Positions 52,367-64,000 of a DNA stretch of 64,000 nucleotides are shown here, in pieces. This DNA comes from Asterias rubens. Lineage: Eukaryota > Echinodermata > Asteroidea > Forcipulatida > Asteriidae. Under the pieces are notes generated by a model. It had not been told where the DNA came from. It saw only the letters and a program-made list of their open reading frames with translations, and made no database searches. The stretch's first letter is position 1. Each line of letters begins with the position of its first letter. The stretch is taken from positions 5,358,762 to 5,422,761 of the forward strand of contig NC_047064.1 of assembly GCF_902459465.1 (NCBI RefSeq). Direction: 5' to 3'. Both the position numbers and the translations under genes were made by a program.

Positions 52367-53164
52367 ACTATTTGTTGACAAGGCCCTATGGCAATTTGTA
52401 TACTCAGTGTAATACAAATAAAGTGTTATAAACATTGAAGTTATCTAAGATAACCAAAAGTGTATCATTCTACTCTGGAATGTTTACTATCTCAAAAGTC
52501 AAGATTTCAAGTATGAGGGCGGGGTTCCTGTGAGCACTCATGTCGGTGTTGGCCCCCTTACTCACCCCCTTAGAAACGTCACTGAACTGCGTAGCCCAAT
52601 GTTCATTACCTCCCATTATACGAAGGCTACACCGCATGGTTAATAAACAGAACAAGTTTTTTTCAAAAGAAGAATAAGTTTTCAAACGAAAGCAGGTAGA
52701 TATTATGTATATAAGACCATTTAACGAGGGTAGGCCTAGCTATTTTGTTATTGCCAGAAGACAAAACTTAACAAAACGTATACAACACAGAGAGGTTCCT
52801 TACCTTGGATGTTAAGTGAAGGTTCGATTCTTCAAGGAATTCGAGAATGCATGATCGAGGAAATTCTTCGAAAGTCTTCGAAACTGATGTTTGCCTCCTG
52901 ACTTCCGATTGTGGATGCACACTGTGGCCTCAGCCAGTTACACTTTTCCTTATTTATAACCTTACCATACGCAAACGGAGACAGCGATTTCACATAACGG
53001 GGATTACCCCTGTGAGAAACCAACATAACAGGCGTATTTCATTTACTAAAGGTTCGGGCTAAAGCAAACAAACTTTTTGAAGCACATTGATTCCTCAAAG
53101 TTTGTCTTTGTGTTGTTGTTTTGATTGTTTGTTTGGGCTAGGGTTATTATTATTTTGTTTCCTT

Positions 53165-53205
53165 TTTTTTTTTGAGGTGGGGGGGGGGGGGGGGGGGCGG
53201 CGGCG
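53165..53205. repeat. Poly-T / poly-G tract
   Basis: Ten T, then about 18 consecutive G and CGG repeats. A small ORF through it (53087-53272) is an artefact. Confidence 0.85.
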
Positions 53206-53369
53206 GGGTGATTTTTATGCTTTGTCGGGAATTTCCGCCCTCATTCAGTGCTTTCTGCTGCTGAATTTCTAAATAAGTTGCGGTGACTCGGGGCGGGGCT
53301 TCAATTGCTTTGTAACAACTTGTTTTGAAGCAGACATGCCAACGTTTCTCTAGACTTAGGGACAAGTCG

Positions 53370-53710
53370 TTATAATGTTTGACGCGATGATAGCTTTCCG
53401 ACTCTCTTCCTCTGCGAACTTTGCAACACTGGCGATGTTCTCGCGAGACTGCTGGCCCATGTGAGAGGCTACGTTTTGTTTTGACACAACATTATTACAA
53501 GCAAGTATAAGCTTTCGATATATGTGTTTTGATTTTTCCGAGGTGATGTTTGTCAGCTGCACGAACATCACCTCAGACCAATCAAAACACAAGTATGAAG
53601 AGCTGCGTCACTGCACGTTATCCAATGAAATCACTGGTGCTGTAAGTCAAGTACATTTAGGGAACCAGTCTGCTTTGGTTCTAGCCTGACGTCACACTTC
53701 AAGGCTCGTG
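53370..53710. repeat. Repeat element shared with the 3' flank of the SNTX-FN3-AIG1 gene
   Basis: GCAGCTGACAAAC (read on the - strand near 53550), TTATCCAATGAAATCACTGG and TGACGTCACACTTCAAGGCTCG are matched at 43.57-43.80 kb. An inner short palindrome AGGTGATGTT / AACATCACCT is at 53540-53580. Confidence 0.6.
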
Positions 53711-53889
53711 ATAAAACAGAAGACCAGTCTTGAGGGCGCTGCTGAAGGTATTTGGCCCTCGAATCAATTATCTGTGAACCACATTGCAACAACAAACAAA
53801 AATCAAAGTCAATGGAGCCATTTTGTTTACGTCTCTCATAAGTCTTTTTTTTCTTGCAGTTCATGTTAGATGACAACGTTTAACGTTAT

Positions 53890-54130
53890 AAACCAGGTCT
53901 AAATTTCATGGCTCTGCTTACCGCCGAATTATGCGCTTGCGATCGCAATTCTCCGCTGGCACGGCTAGCGCCGAATTTCAGCGCTTGCTGTGTAATCGTA
54001 GAATGCATAGTGACGTGGCGTATGCACGCTCAAAGCCAGAATTGAAATACGCTTGACGTAAAGTGCAGAATCCCCCATTTCCGCAAGCGCCGATTCTTCG
54101 CCTACGGTAAACAGGGCCATAAAATTTGGG
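53890..54130. mobile_element. Inverted-repeat element, ATGGCTCTGCTTACCG
   Basis: Left end AAATTTCATGGCTCTGCTTACCG, right end CGGTAAACAGGGCCATAAAATTT; inside are repeated GCGCTTGC and CGCCGAATT blocks. GC-richer than its surroundings. Confidence 0.78.
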
Positions 54131-55947
54131 CAGTTTGTGTAAAAAAAATTCTCAAGGCATTTCAGAGCATTTCAAAGCCATTCCTCAAAGTATACTGCAC
54201 CTGATGAGTCGTGCTTTTACATTTTTTATTTTTTTCTAAAAGAGGAAGTTAAGTACTTTGTTGCCGGCTTAACATACTAACTACAACCTAACCCACCCTA
54301 CCCCCGTCCCCCCTTTTATAAGTTGTCTTTTAAATTATTTCCCTTTTCTAAAGTATCCTTCCGCTTGTTCTAAGAGGAGGTCAAAGGTCATAATTGCTGA
54401 CAAAAATGCTATAATGCTCTTTAAAAACTAACTATTATCTTAGTGTAGTGTACTATTTTCTGTATGTCATGTATGTGTAACAGATGAATAAGTACATGTA
54501 CAGCATTATGGCTAGTTGAACTTGTGCAACATGGTAAAACATTTCAGCATGTTTTGATCATGCTTCATTCAACATGCTGTTATTTTTAACCAGACATGCA
54601 CTTATTAATTAAATACCAGCAAACAATTAAATATCATAGAGCAGCTTAAGCACAAAGAGTAGCTGTTAAGCACAGCGACAGTCTACTAACCAGAATAAGG
54701 TTACCAGCCGAACTACCAAGTCACATGTACAATCTTATGTATCATTTTAGCATATTAAACAGGCTAGAACATGTAGTACTTGTTTGTTGTCTAAAAGGAG
54801 CCCAGTTAAATTTTTATTTACGTGTTTGTGCTTAATTTTGAAGCTGTTGATATTTCTGAAGTGGAGAATAAGTAAATCTCTGTGGAAAAATTGTATGTGT
54901 GTCATGTGTTTGGTTGTATTAGTTCAGACCAGTTCAATTACTAAAGACAACCATGCAGTTCTGTCAAAGTTGAGAAAAAGCTACCTATGAAAACCCAAGT
55001 CACAGTTTCCTATTGATTACAGAGCGCATGATCGTGTATAAAATCTTTTGAGATCTGGGTGCGGGACTACTTTTCTCTCTCTCCTAAGGCGCACAATGGA
55101 TTGTATCTTATTTGGAGGCTCCGAATTTTTCGCATAGGCATACTGGAGGTGAAAATCCAGTGCCTTAAAAACAAAGATGATCGTTTCAAGCATTTCCAAT
55201 CCAAATTGGTAACTTTTACGGGAAATATTTATGAAACATCGCGTTTTTATGTATCGCCGGAGATCCGGAGATTACCTCATAACCTTAAATAAAAAATAAA
55301 AAAGAAATAAAATAAAAGCAATTAAGCGTCCTGCAGCCTTTGTGATTTTCTTTCTATCGAAATGGCCGGTCGACACTTTTAAGACAACCGGCTGTACTAT
55401 TTTACAAAACTGATCTTTGTCGTGTGAGATTGCTAAGATGTGTCCTTTGTTTTTTTTTGTTATTTAAAGAAAACATACGAAAAAGGGGCGGCCTCTAAAA
55501 AAGGGAGCGAGCGGGGACGCTAAACATATTTTCTATTCTATTTGGCCTGAATGGACCGTCCTGATTTGCGAAACAGCAGTCGGTAGTCTCTCGCGTAAGC
55601 CAGCAGTCTCACGAGAACATTGCCAGTGTTCACAGAAATTCACAGAGTGAGTAGAGAGTCGAAAACTATCATTGCGTCATACATTTCAACGACTTGTCAA
55701 CAAGTCGAGATAAATATGGGCGTGTTTGCTTTAAAAAGTTAACCTTTCACCCCCCTCCAATAAACAAACACCAAACAAACAACCAAACAAAACAAGAGAC
55801 ACAAAGAAAGCACATTTGCTGAATCAAATCTGATATAGGCCTAAAGTTGATTTCTCACAGGGAGAATTCCCGTTATGTGAAATCGCTGTCTGCGTGTGAC
55901 GTAGGTGCGGTTATAAAAAAACGACACGGTAACCGATGAGGCCACAG
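54131..55947. other. Spacer between the inverted copy and the tandem array
   Basis: No recognised gene. A frame at 55059-55292 and its antisense are unremarkable. The last ~120 bases (55825-55947) match the end of the inverted copy and look like the original outer flank of the repeat unit. Confidence 0.45.
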
Positions 55948-56157
55948 TAGTGTGAATCCACAATCGGATGTCAGGTGGCCATCAGAGTTCTTCAAGATTT
56001 TTTCGATCTTGTACTCTCGAATTTCTTGAAGGTAAGGAATCTCTCTGTGTATTATACGCTTGGTTATAGATCTTATCTTCTGCATGCTCAATCTTAACAA
56101 TTTTTTACCACTATCGGATTGTCCTTTTTCAAGGGCTTTCTTCTCGTACAAAACAAA

Positions 56158-56537
56158 GGAACACGTTGCCTTGGATCGGACGAGTTGGTCTATAAAAAGC
56201 GTTTGAAACCGTTTGTTATAAAATGCATATGGTTAGAAAGATGATGTAAAAGTAGAATACAATGATCCACACAAACATGCCTCAAAATTGCACGGTTTTC
56301 CTTTCACCTCGTCGACTAAAACGGGCGGCCATTTATGGGAGTAAAATCTTTGACTCCCATAAATGGCCGACCGTGTTAGTTCGCACAGTAAAAGGAAAAC
56401 CACGCAATTTCGAAGCAAATTTGTGTGGATCATTGCATTCTACTTTTGCAAATTCTTTTCAATCATATACATTTCATAACAAACGGTTTCAAACACTTTT
56501 TTATAAACCAACTCGTCCAATCCAAGGCAACGTGTTC
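56158..56537. mobile_element. Palindromic MITE (GGAACACGTTGCC family) nested in tandem unit 1
   Basis: Ends GGAACACGTTGCCTTGGATC and its near-perfect complement GATCCAAGGCAACGTGTTC-like; both arms run inward over more than 150 bases to a centre at a GGGAGTAAAATC / GACTCCCAT hairpin near 56340. It is non-coding; arm ORFs (MIHTN...) appear on both strands because of the palindrome. Identical copies sit in units 2, 3 and 4. Confidence 0.9.
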
Positions 56538-58320
56538 ATACTTAATGCTATGACGATTTTTAAGGCGGGGCCAGCGGCAAGGGAGTAGACATGCTACCCC
56601 TTCAAAATTGGCGTACACTGCGTGTACATACACACATGGCGCAGTCAAGAATAGAACTGGCAATAAACAAATACATACCCTTAGTGATGTGTCTATTATC
56701 TCTACCGGTTTTCTTTTGAAAACTTCTTGGGAGTGTAAAGCTGGTTAATTAAATTAACCATACGGTGTAGCCTTAATTAGGAGGTTATCAGCATTGGCTC
56801 TAAGCAGTTTAGTGACGTTTCTAAGGTGGGTTGGGGGGAAAGGGGCTCACCACTGACATGCATGCTCACAGGAACGCTGCTTGAAATATTGACTTTTCGA
56901 GATTTACAAAATTCCAGAGTAAGATTGTTACCATTAAAAGATAAATTCAGTGCATATGCATGTTTATTTATAACACTTGATTTTAGTTACACTGATTTAA
57001 AAAAACACTTGCTGTTGCATTCATGTTAGAGTTTCGCCTTGTCTATAAAGAAGCTTGAGAAATGCAAACGGAAACTAAAGTCTCAAGTTTCCACCTCTAG
57101 AAAAAAAGAAAAAAAAAACGTGGTGCCCCTATAGTCCTACATAAGACTCTTCCTCTGTACACAGATACAGTCACTGTAGTACAATACGAAAGTGTAAGGC
57201 CGCTAGGGATAGTGGTGTCCCATGAGCCCCCTAATTTTGGCATTGGGTTGTTTTTGGCTTGGTGTAACAATATGAAGATAGTTTCAGTAAATGAGTAAAG
57301 ATCTAGACCAAAAGGTAAGGAGCATGATGAGAAATGCGGAGAGTAAGAGGACAGGGGATGGGGGGGGGGGGGGTGGCGAAGGGAAGGAAGAAGGGGAGCT
57401 ATTAACAAGCGTTACGAAAGTCTGATGCATATTTAAATATGTATGTTTGAGGGCTGTTTTGTTTGTTTGTACGAGTGCCAACAATTCTTTCCTCCTTTCT
57501 CATCCCATGGTACCTCTGTACTGCCGATAATGTATGGAGGAGGCAACAATAAAAAGGGTAACTAAAAAAAGAAGAAAAAAAAACCCAGATCAGTCTATCG
57601 ATCTTGTAAAATAAATTATTTCCTCCTCGTGTATATATAGCGAAACTGTTGGCAAATATTTCTCATTCGGGAGAGTCCCTGCTGTGTCGCAACACATATT
57701 GCCCTTTTCGAAACCACGGCTTCGGCCGGCTCCAGATTCGGCTCAGGCTAGCCTGGAAGCCTTCCCCTTGATTGTTTTGACAAGTGCGCGTGCTTCGCGT
57801 CGTGCTCAGTGCATCAGGACGAGAGACCGGAGCCTGAAGCTGAATCTAAAGCCGAAGTCGTGGTTTCGAAAAGGGCCTATGCAAGAGTATTTTAAGTAGC
57901 ATTGCTGAATAATCCTTGTCGTTTGATTGGTGGAACACACGTCACGTGTCATACGTCGGCCCATGATTCGATTCTTCAATTCACAGAGTCGTTTCCAGAA
58001 TATTCGTTCATTGCAAGTTTGTCAAAACCAGGCAATTAGGTCTATATTTGGCGTCCACATGGCGTAGAATGTACAACTTTGTAGAAGAGCATTGTGTGAA
58101 TCATTCAGCATAGTGTGAATCCACAATCGGATGTCAGGTGGCCATCAGAGTTCTTCAAGATTTTTTCGATCTTGTACTCTCGAATTTCTTGAAGGTAAGG
58201 AATCTCTCTGTGTATTATACGCTTGGTTATAGATCTTATCTTCTGCATGCTCAATCTTAACAATTTTTTACCACTATCGGATTGTCCTTTTTCAAGGGCT
58301 TTCTTCTCGTACAAAACAAA

Positions 58321-58700
58321 GGAACACGTTGCCTTGGATCGGACGAGTTGGTCTATAAAAAGCGTTTGAAACCGTTTGTTATAAAATGCATATGGTTAGA
58401 AAGATGATGTAAAAGTAGAATACAATGATCCACACAAACATGCCTCAAAATTGCACGGTTTTCCTTTCACCTCGTCGACTAAAACGGGCGGCCATTTATG
58501 GGAGTAAAATCTTTGACTCCCATAAATGGCCGACCGTGTTAGTTCGCACAGTAAAAGGAAAACCACGCAATTTCGAAGCAAATTTGTGTGGATCATTGCA
58601 TTCTACTTTTGCAAATTCTTTTCAATCATATACATTTCATAACAAACGGTTTCAAACACTTTTTTATAAACCAACTCGTCCAATCCAAGGCAACGTGTTC
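58321..58700. mobile_element. Same palindromic MITE, tandem unit 2
   Basis: Copy carried inside the second 2.16-kb unit; amplified with the unit rather than inserted independently. Confidence 0.9.
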
Positions 58701-60480
58701 ATACTTAATGCTATGACGATTTTTAAGGCGGGGCCAGCGGCAAGGGAGTAGACATGCTACCCCTTCAAAATTGGCGTACACTGCGTGTACATACACACAT
58801 GGCGCAGTCAAGAATAGAACTGGCAATAAACAAATACATACCCTTAGTGATGTGTCTATTATCTCTACCGGTTTTCTTTTGAAAACTTCTTGGGAGTGTA
58901 AAGCTGGTTAATTAAATTAACCATACGGTGTAGCCTTAATTAGGAGGTTATCAGCATTGGCTCTAAGCAGTTTAGTGACGTTTCTAAGGTGGGTTGGGGG
59001 GAAAGGGGCTCACCACTGACATGCATGCTCACAGGAACGCTGCTTGAAATATTGACTTTTCGAGATTTACAAAATTCCAGAGTAAGATTGTTACCATTAA
59101 AAGATAAATTCAGTGCATATGCATGTTTATTTATAACACTTGATTTTAGTTACACTGATTTAAAAAAACACTTGCTGTTGCATTCATGTTAGAGTTTCGC
59201 CTTGTCTATAAAGAAGCTTGAGAAATGCAAACGGAAACTAAAGTCTCAAGTTTCCACCTCTAGAAAAAAACAAAAAAAAAACGTGGTGCCCCTATTGTCC
59301 TACATAAGACTCTTCCTCTGTACACAGATACAGTCACTGTAGTACAATACGAAAGTGTAAGGCCGCTAGGGATAGTGGTGTCCCATGAGCCCCCTAATTT
59401 TGGCATTGGGTTGTTTTTGGCTTGGTGTAACAATATGAAGATAGTTTCAGTAAATGAGTAAAGATCTAGACCAAAAGGTAAGGAGCATGATGAGAAATGC
59501 GGAGAGTAAGAGGACAGGGGATGGGGGGGGGGGGTGGCGAAGGGAAGGAAGAAGGGGAGCTATTAACAAGCGTTACGAAAGTCTGATGCATATTTAAATA
59601 TGTATGTTTGAGGGCTGTTTTGTTTGTTTGTACGCGTGCCAACAATTCTTTCCTCCTTTCTCATCCCATGGTACCTCTGTACTGCCGATAATGTATGGAG
59701 GAGGCAACAATAAAAAGGGTAACTAAAAAAGAAGAAAAAAAAACCCAGATCAGTCTATCGATCTTGTAAAATAAATTATTTCCTCCTCGTGTATATATAG
59801 CGAAACTGTTGGCAAATATTTCTCATTCGGGAGAGTCCCTGCTGTGTCGCAACACATATTGCCCTTTTCGAAACCACGGCTTCGGCCGGCTCCAGATTCG
59901 GCTCAGGCTAGCCTGGAAGCCTTCCCCTTGATTGTTTTGACAAGTGCGCGTGCTTCGCGTCGTGCTCAGTGCATCAGGACGAGAGACCGGAGCCTGAAGC
60001 TGAATCTAAAGCCGAAGTCGTGGTTTCGAAAAGGGCCTATGCAAGAGTATTTTAAGTAGCATTGCTGAATAATCCTTGTCGTTTGATTGGTGGAACACAC
60101 GTCACGTGTCATACGTCGGCCCATGATTCGATTCTTCAATTCACAGAGTCGTTTCCAGAATATTCGTTCATTGCAAGTTTGTCAAAACCAGGCAATTAGG
60201 TCTATATTTGGCGTCCACATGGCGTAGAATGTACAACTTTGTAGAAGAGCATTGTGTGAATCATTCAGCATAGTGTGAATCCACAATCGGATGTCAGGTG
60301 GCCATCAGAGTTCTTCAAGATTTTTTCGATCTTGTACTCTCGAATTTCTTGAAGGTAAGGAATCTCTCTGTGTATTATACGCTTGGTTATAGATCTTATC
60401 TTCTGCATGCTCAATCTTAACAATTTTTTACCACTATCGGATTGTCCTTTTTCAAGGGCTTTCTTCTCGTACAAAACAAA

Positions 60481-60860
60481 GGAACACGTTGCCTTGGATC
60501 GGACGAGTTGGTCTATAAAAAGCGTTTGAAACCGTTTGTTATAAAATGCATATGGTTAGAAAGATGATGTAAAAGTAGAATACAATGATCCACACAAACA
60601 TGCCTCAAAATTGCACGGTTTTCCTTTCACCTCGTCGACTAAAACGGGCGGCCATTTATGGGAGTAAAATCTTTGACTCCCATAAATGGCCGACCGTGTT
60701 AGTTCGCACAGTAAAAGGAAAACCACGCAATTTCGAAGCAAATTTGTGTGGATCATTGCATTCTACTTTTGCAAATTCTTTTCAATCATATACATTTCAT
60801 AACAAACGGTTTCAAACACTTTTTTATAAACCAACTCGTCCAATCCAAGGCAACGTGTTC
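60481..60860. mobile_element. Same palindromic MITE, tandem unit 3
   Basis: Copy carried inside the third unit, apparently identical to that of unit 2. Confidence 0.9.
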
Positions 60861-62641
60861 ATACTTAATGCTATGACGATTTTTAAGGCGGGGCCAGCGG
60901 CAAGGGAGTAGACATGCTACCCCTTCAAAATTGGCGTACACTGCGTGTACATACACACATGGCGCAGTCAAGAATAGAACTGGCAATAAACAAATACATA
61001 CCCTTAGTGATGTGTCTATTATCTCTACCGGTTTTCTTTTGAAAACTTCTTGGGAGTGTAAAGCTGGTTAATTAAATTAACCATACGGTGTAGCCTTAAT
61101 TAGGAGGTTATCAGCATTGGCTCTAAGCAGTTTAGTGACGTTTCTAAGGTGGGTTGGGGGGAAAGGGGCTCACCACTGACATGCATGCTCACAGGAACGC
61201 TGCTTGAAATATTGACTTTTCGAGATTTACAAAATTCCAGAGTAAGATTGTTACCATTAAAAGATAAATTCAGTGCATATGCATGTTTATTTATAACACT
61301 TGATTTTAGTTACACTGATTTAAAAAAACACTTGCTGTTGCATTCATGTTAGAGTTTCGCCTTGTCTATAAAGAAGCTTGAGAAATGCAAACGGAAACTA
61401 AAGTCTCAAGTTTCCACCTCTAGAAAAAAACAAAAAAAAAACGTGGTGCCCCTATTGTCCTACATAAGACTCTTCCTCTGTACACAGATACAGTCACTGT
61501 AGTACAATACGAAAGTGTAAGGCCGCTAGGGATAGTGGTGTCCCATGAGCCCCCTAATTTTGGCATTGGGTTGTTTTTGGCTTGGTGTAACAATATGAAG
61601 ATAGTTTCAGTAAATGAGTAAAGATCTAGACCAAAAGGTAAGGAGCATGATGAGAAATGCGGAGAGTAAGAGGACAGGGGATGGGGGGGGGGGGGTGGCG
61701 AAGGGAAGGAAGAAGGGGAGCTATTAACAAGCGTTACGAAAGTCTGATGCATATTTAAATATGTATGTTTGAGGGCTGTTTTGTTTGTTTGTACGCGTGC
61801 CAACAATTCTTTCCTCCTTTCTCATCCCATGGTACCTCTGTACTGCCGATAATGTATGGAGGAGGCAACAATAAAAAGGGTAACTAAAAAAGAAGAAAAA
61901 AAAACCCAGATCAGTCTATCGATCTTGTAAAATAAATTATTTCCTCCTCGTGTATATATAGCGAAACTGTTGGCAAATATTTCTCATTCGGGAGAGTCCC
62001 TGCTGTGTCGCAACACATATTGCCCTTTTCGAAACCACGGCTTCGGCCGGCTCCAGATTCGGCTCAGGCTAGCCTGGAAGCCTTCCCCTTGATTGTTTTG
62101 ACAAGTGCGCGTGCTTCGCGTCGTGCTCAGTGCATCAGGACGAGAGACCGGAGCCTGAAGCTGAATCTAAAGCCGAAGTCGTGGTTTCGAAAAGGGTCTA
62201 TGCAAGAGTATTTTAAGTAGCATTGCTGAATAATCCTTGTCGTTTGATTGGTGGAACACACGTCACGTGTCATACGTCGGCCCATGATTCGATTCTTCAA
62301 TTCACAGAGTCGTTTCCAGATTATTCGTTCATTGCAAGTTTGTCAAAACCAGGCAATTAGGTCTATATTTGGCGTCCACATGGCGTAGAATGTACAACTT
62401 TGTAGAAGAGCATTGTGTGAATCATTCAGCATAGTGTGAATCCACAATCGGATGTCAGGTGGCCATCAGAGTTCTTCAAGATTTTTTCGATCTTGTACTC
62501 TCGAATTTCTTGAAGGTAAGGAATCTCTCTGTGTATTATACGCTTGGTTATAGATCTTATCTTCTGCATGCTCAATCTTAACAATTTTTTACCACTATCG
62601 GATTGTCCTTTTTCAAGGGCTTTCTTCTCGTACAAAACAAA

Positions 62642-63021
62642 GGAACACGTTGCCTTGGATCGGACGAGTTGGTCTATAAAAAGCGTTTGAAACCGTTTGT
62701 TATAAAATGCATATGGTTAGAAAGATGATGTAAAAGTAGAATACAATGATCCACACAAACATGCCTCAAAATTGCACGGTTTTCCTTTCACCTCGTCGAC
62801 TAAAACGGGCGGCCATTTATGGGAGTAAAATCTTTGACTCCCATAAATGGCCGACCGTGTTAGTTCGCACAGTAAAAGGAAAACCACGCAATTTCGAAGC
62901 AAATTTGTGTGGATCATTGCATTCTACTTTTGCAAATTCTTTTCAATCATATACATTTCATAACAAACGGTTTCAAACACTTTTTTATAAACCAACTCGT
63001 CCAATCCAAGGCAACGTGTTC
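62642..63021. mobile_element. Same palindromic MITE, tandem unit 4
   Basis: Copy carried inside the fourth, incomplete unit. Confidence 0.9.
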
Positions 63022-64000
63022 ATACTTAATGCTATGACGATTTTTAAGGCGGGGCCAGCGGCAAGGGAGTAGACATGCTACCCCTTCAAAATTGGCGTAC
63101 ACTGCGTGTACATACACACATGGCGCAGTCAAGAATAGAACTGGCAATAAACAAATACATACCCTTAGTGATGTGTCTATTATCTCTACCGGTTTTCTTT
63201 TGAAAACTTCTTGGGAGTGTAAAGCTGGTTAATTAAATTAACCATACGGTGTAGCCTTAATTAGGAGGTTATCAGCATTGGCTCTAAGCAGTTTAGTGAC
63301 GTTTCTAAGGTGGGTTGGGGGGAAAGGGGCTCACCACTGACATGCATGCTCACAGGAACGCTGCTTGAAATATTGACTTTTCGAGATTTACAAAATTCCA
63401 GAGTAAGATTGTTACCATTAAAAGATAAATTCAGTGCATATGCATGTTTATTTATAACACTTGATTTTAGTTACACTGATTTAAAAAAACACTTGCTGTT
63501 GCATTCATGTTAGAGTTTCGCCTTGTCTATAAAGAAGCTTGAGAAATGCAAACGGAAACTAAAGTCTCAAGTTTCCACCTCTAGAAAAAAAGAAAAAAAA
63601 ACGTGGTGCCCCTATAGTCCTACATAAGACTCTTCCTCTGTACACAGATACAGTAACTGTAGTACAATACGAAAGTGTAAGGCCGCTAGGGATAGTGGTG
63701 TCCCATGAGCCCCCTAATTTTGGCATTGGGTTGTTTTTGGCTTGGTGTAACAATATGAAGATAGTTTCAGTAAATGAGTAAAGATCTAGACCAAAAGGTA
63801 AGGAGCATGATGAGAAATGCGGAGAGTAAGAGGACAGGGGATGGGCGGGGGGGGGGGGGGGGTGGCGAAGGGAAGGAAGAAGGGGAGCTATTAACAAGCG
63901 TTACGAAAGTCTGATGCATATTTAAATATGTATGTTTGAGGGCTGTTTTGTTTGTTTGTACGAGTGCCAACAATTCTTTCCTCCTTTCTCATCCCATGGT

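Larger units (their letters stand above)
51100..53060 (-). repeat. Diverged inverted copy of the 2.16-kb unit
   Basis: Read on the - strand, this region is colinear with the tandem unit. 53.03-52.9 kb matches the flank at 55.85-55.95 kb (CTCACAGGG, GTGAAATCGCTGTCT, GAGGCCACAGT); 52.8 kb matches 56.03 kb (GGTAAGGAA plus a TCTCTGTGT-like segment); 52.69-52.5 kb matches 56.70-56.90 kb (CCATGCGGTGTAGCC and related); 51.50-51.30 kb matches 57.66-57.88 kb; 51.28-51.17 kb matches 57.92-58.0 kb. It lacks the unit's nested MITE at the equivalent point and has two other MITEs inserted instead. Confidence 0.85.
55948..64000. repeat. 2.16-kb tandem array, three full units plus a partial fourth
   Basis: Units start at the same TAGTGTGAATCC point: 55948-58110 (2163 bp), 58111-60270 (2160 bp), 60271-62431 (2161 bp) and 62432-64000 (cut by the window end). 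They differ by only a handful of substitutions and by poly-G/poly-A lengths. Each contains a palindromic MITE near its start, a run of G about 1.4 kb in, and a hairpin beginning CCCTTTTCGAAACCACG about 1.75 kb in. No convincing protein is encoded: the recurring 60-128 residue ORFs lie in the MITE arms or simple sequence. Confidence 0.97.

Noticed and set aside
55017-55292. Pair of overlapping 60-77 residue ORFs
   Set aside because: No recognisable domain, splice context or repeat of known coding type; left unannotated.
56262-63072. Repeated 108- and 66-residue ORFs in each tandem unit (MIHTN...)
   Set aside because: They lie in the arms of the palindromic MITE, so the same peptide-like sequence appears on both strands; also present in isolated MITE copies such as 24586. 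Not protein-coding.
57097-63897. 103-128 residue - strand ORFs in the tandem units
   Set aside because: Proline runs come from the poly-G tract, and length changes with the tract in each unit.
55948-64000. CRISPR array or rDNA spacer
   Set aside because: Unit length (2.16 kb) and lack of short regular repeats exclude CRISPR; no rRNA or 5S sequence is recognisable in the unit.

Overview
The window is AT-rich eukaryotic nuclear DNA. Genes are split by many GT-AG introns, and the non-coding DNA is crowded with short palindromic (MITE-like) elements, a tRNA-derived SINE and non-LTR retrotransposon remnants. The proteins (a ZRANB3 orthologue, a C4orf45/SPMIP2-like protein, and a stonefish-toxin-domain/FN3/AIG1-GTPase protein) and the repeat style point to an invertebrate deuterostome, most likely an echinoderm such as a sea star. 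That taxonomic call is inference; I could not search a database.

Layout. 1-14.6 kb: mostly intergenic repeats. A small two-exon + strand gene (6800-6941 and 9725-10005, 140 aa) resembles C4orf45/SPMIP2, a ciliary/sperm microtubule inner protein; a long TTG microsatellite sits in its intron. 14.67-37.25 kb: a complete + strand ZRANB3 gene. I resolved it into 21 coding exons whose phases all fit, giving 1513 residues: SNF2 helicase core, a PIP-like motif, an acidic 14-residue tandem repeat, three RanBP2-type zinc fingers, an HNH nuclease domain, and a second PIP-like motif at the extreme C-terminus. Its introns are full of MITEs. 37.25-43.85 kb: intergenic, with scattered MITEs. 43.85-48.28 kb: a - strand gene whose whole 1469-codon reading frame lies in one exon: SNTX/MACPF-like N-terminus, thioredoxin-like region, four FN3 domains, an AIG1/septin-like GTPase and a Cys/His-rich cluster. 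One upstream non-coding exon is proposed at 49349-49412. 51.1-53.06 kb: an old, diverged, inverted copy of the unit that follows. 55.95-64.0 kb: a near-perfect tandem array of a ~2.16-kb unit, three full copies plus a fourth cut by the window end, each carrying a nested palindromic MITE.

The genes do not form an operon or an obvious pathway. ZRANB3 acts at stalled replication forks. The SNTX-FN3-GTPase protein is probably a cytosolic protein of the expanded invertebrate SNTX/AIG1 repertoire; a role in defence is only a guess. The most noteworthy items are the modified ZRANB3 architecture (three zinc fingers, twin DIRSFF motifs, in-frame minisatellite), the SNTX-FN3-AIG1 fusion in one coding exon, and the recent 2.16-kb amplification with its ancient inverted relative. 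I found no CRISPR array, rRNA gene or functional tRNA gene.
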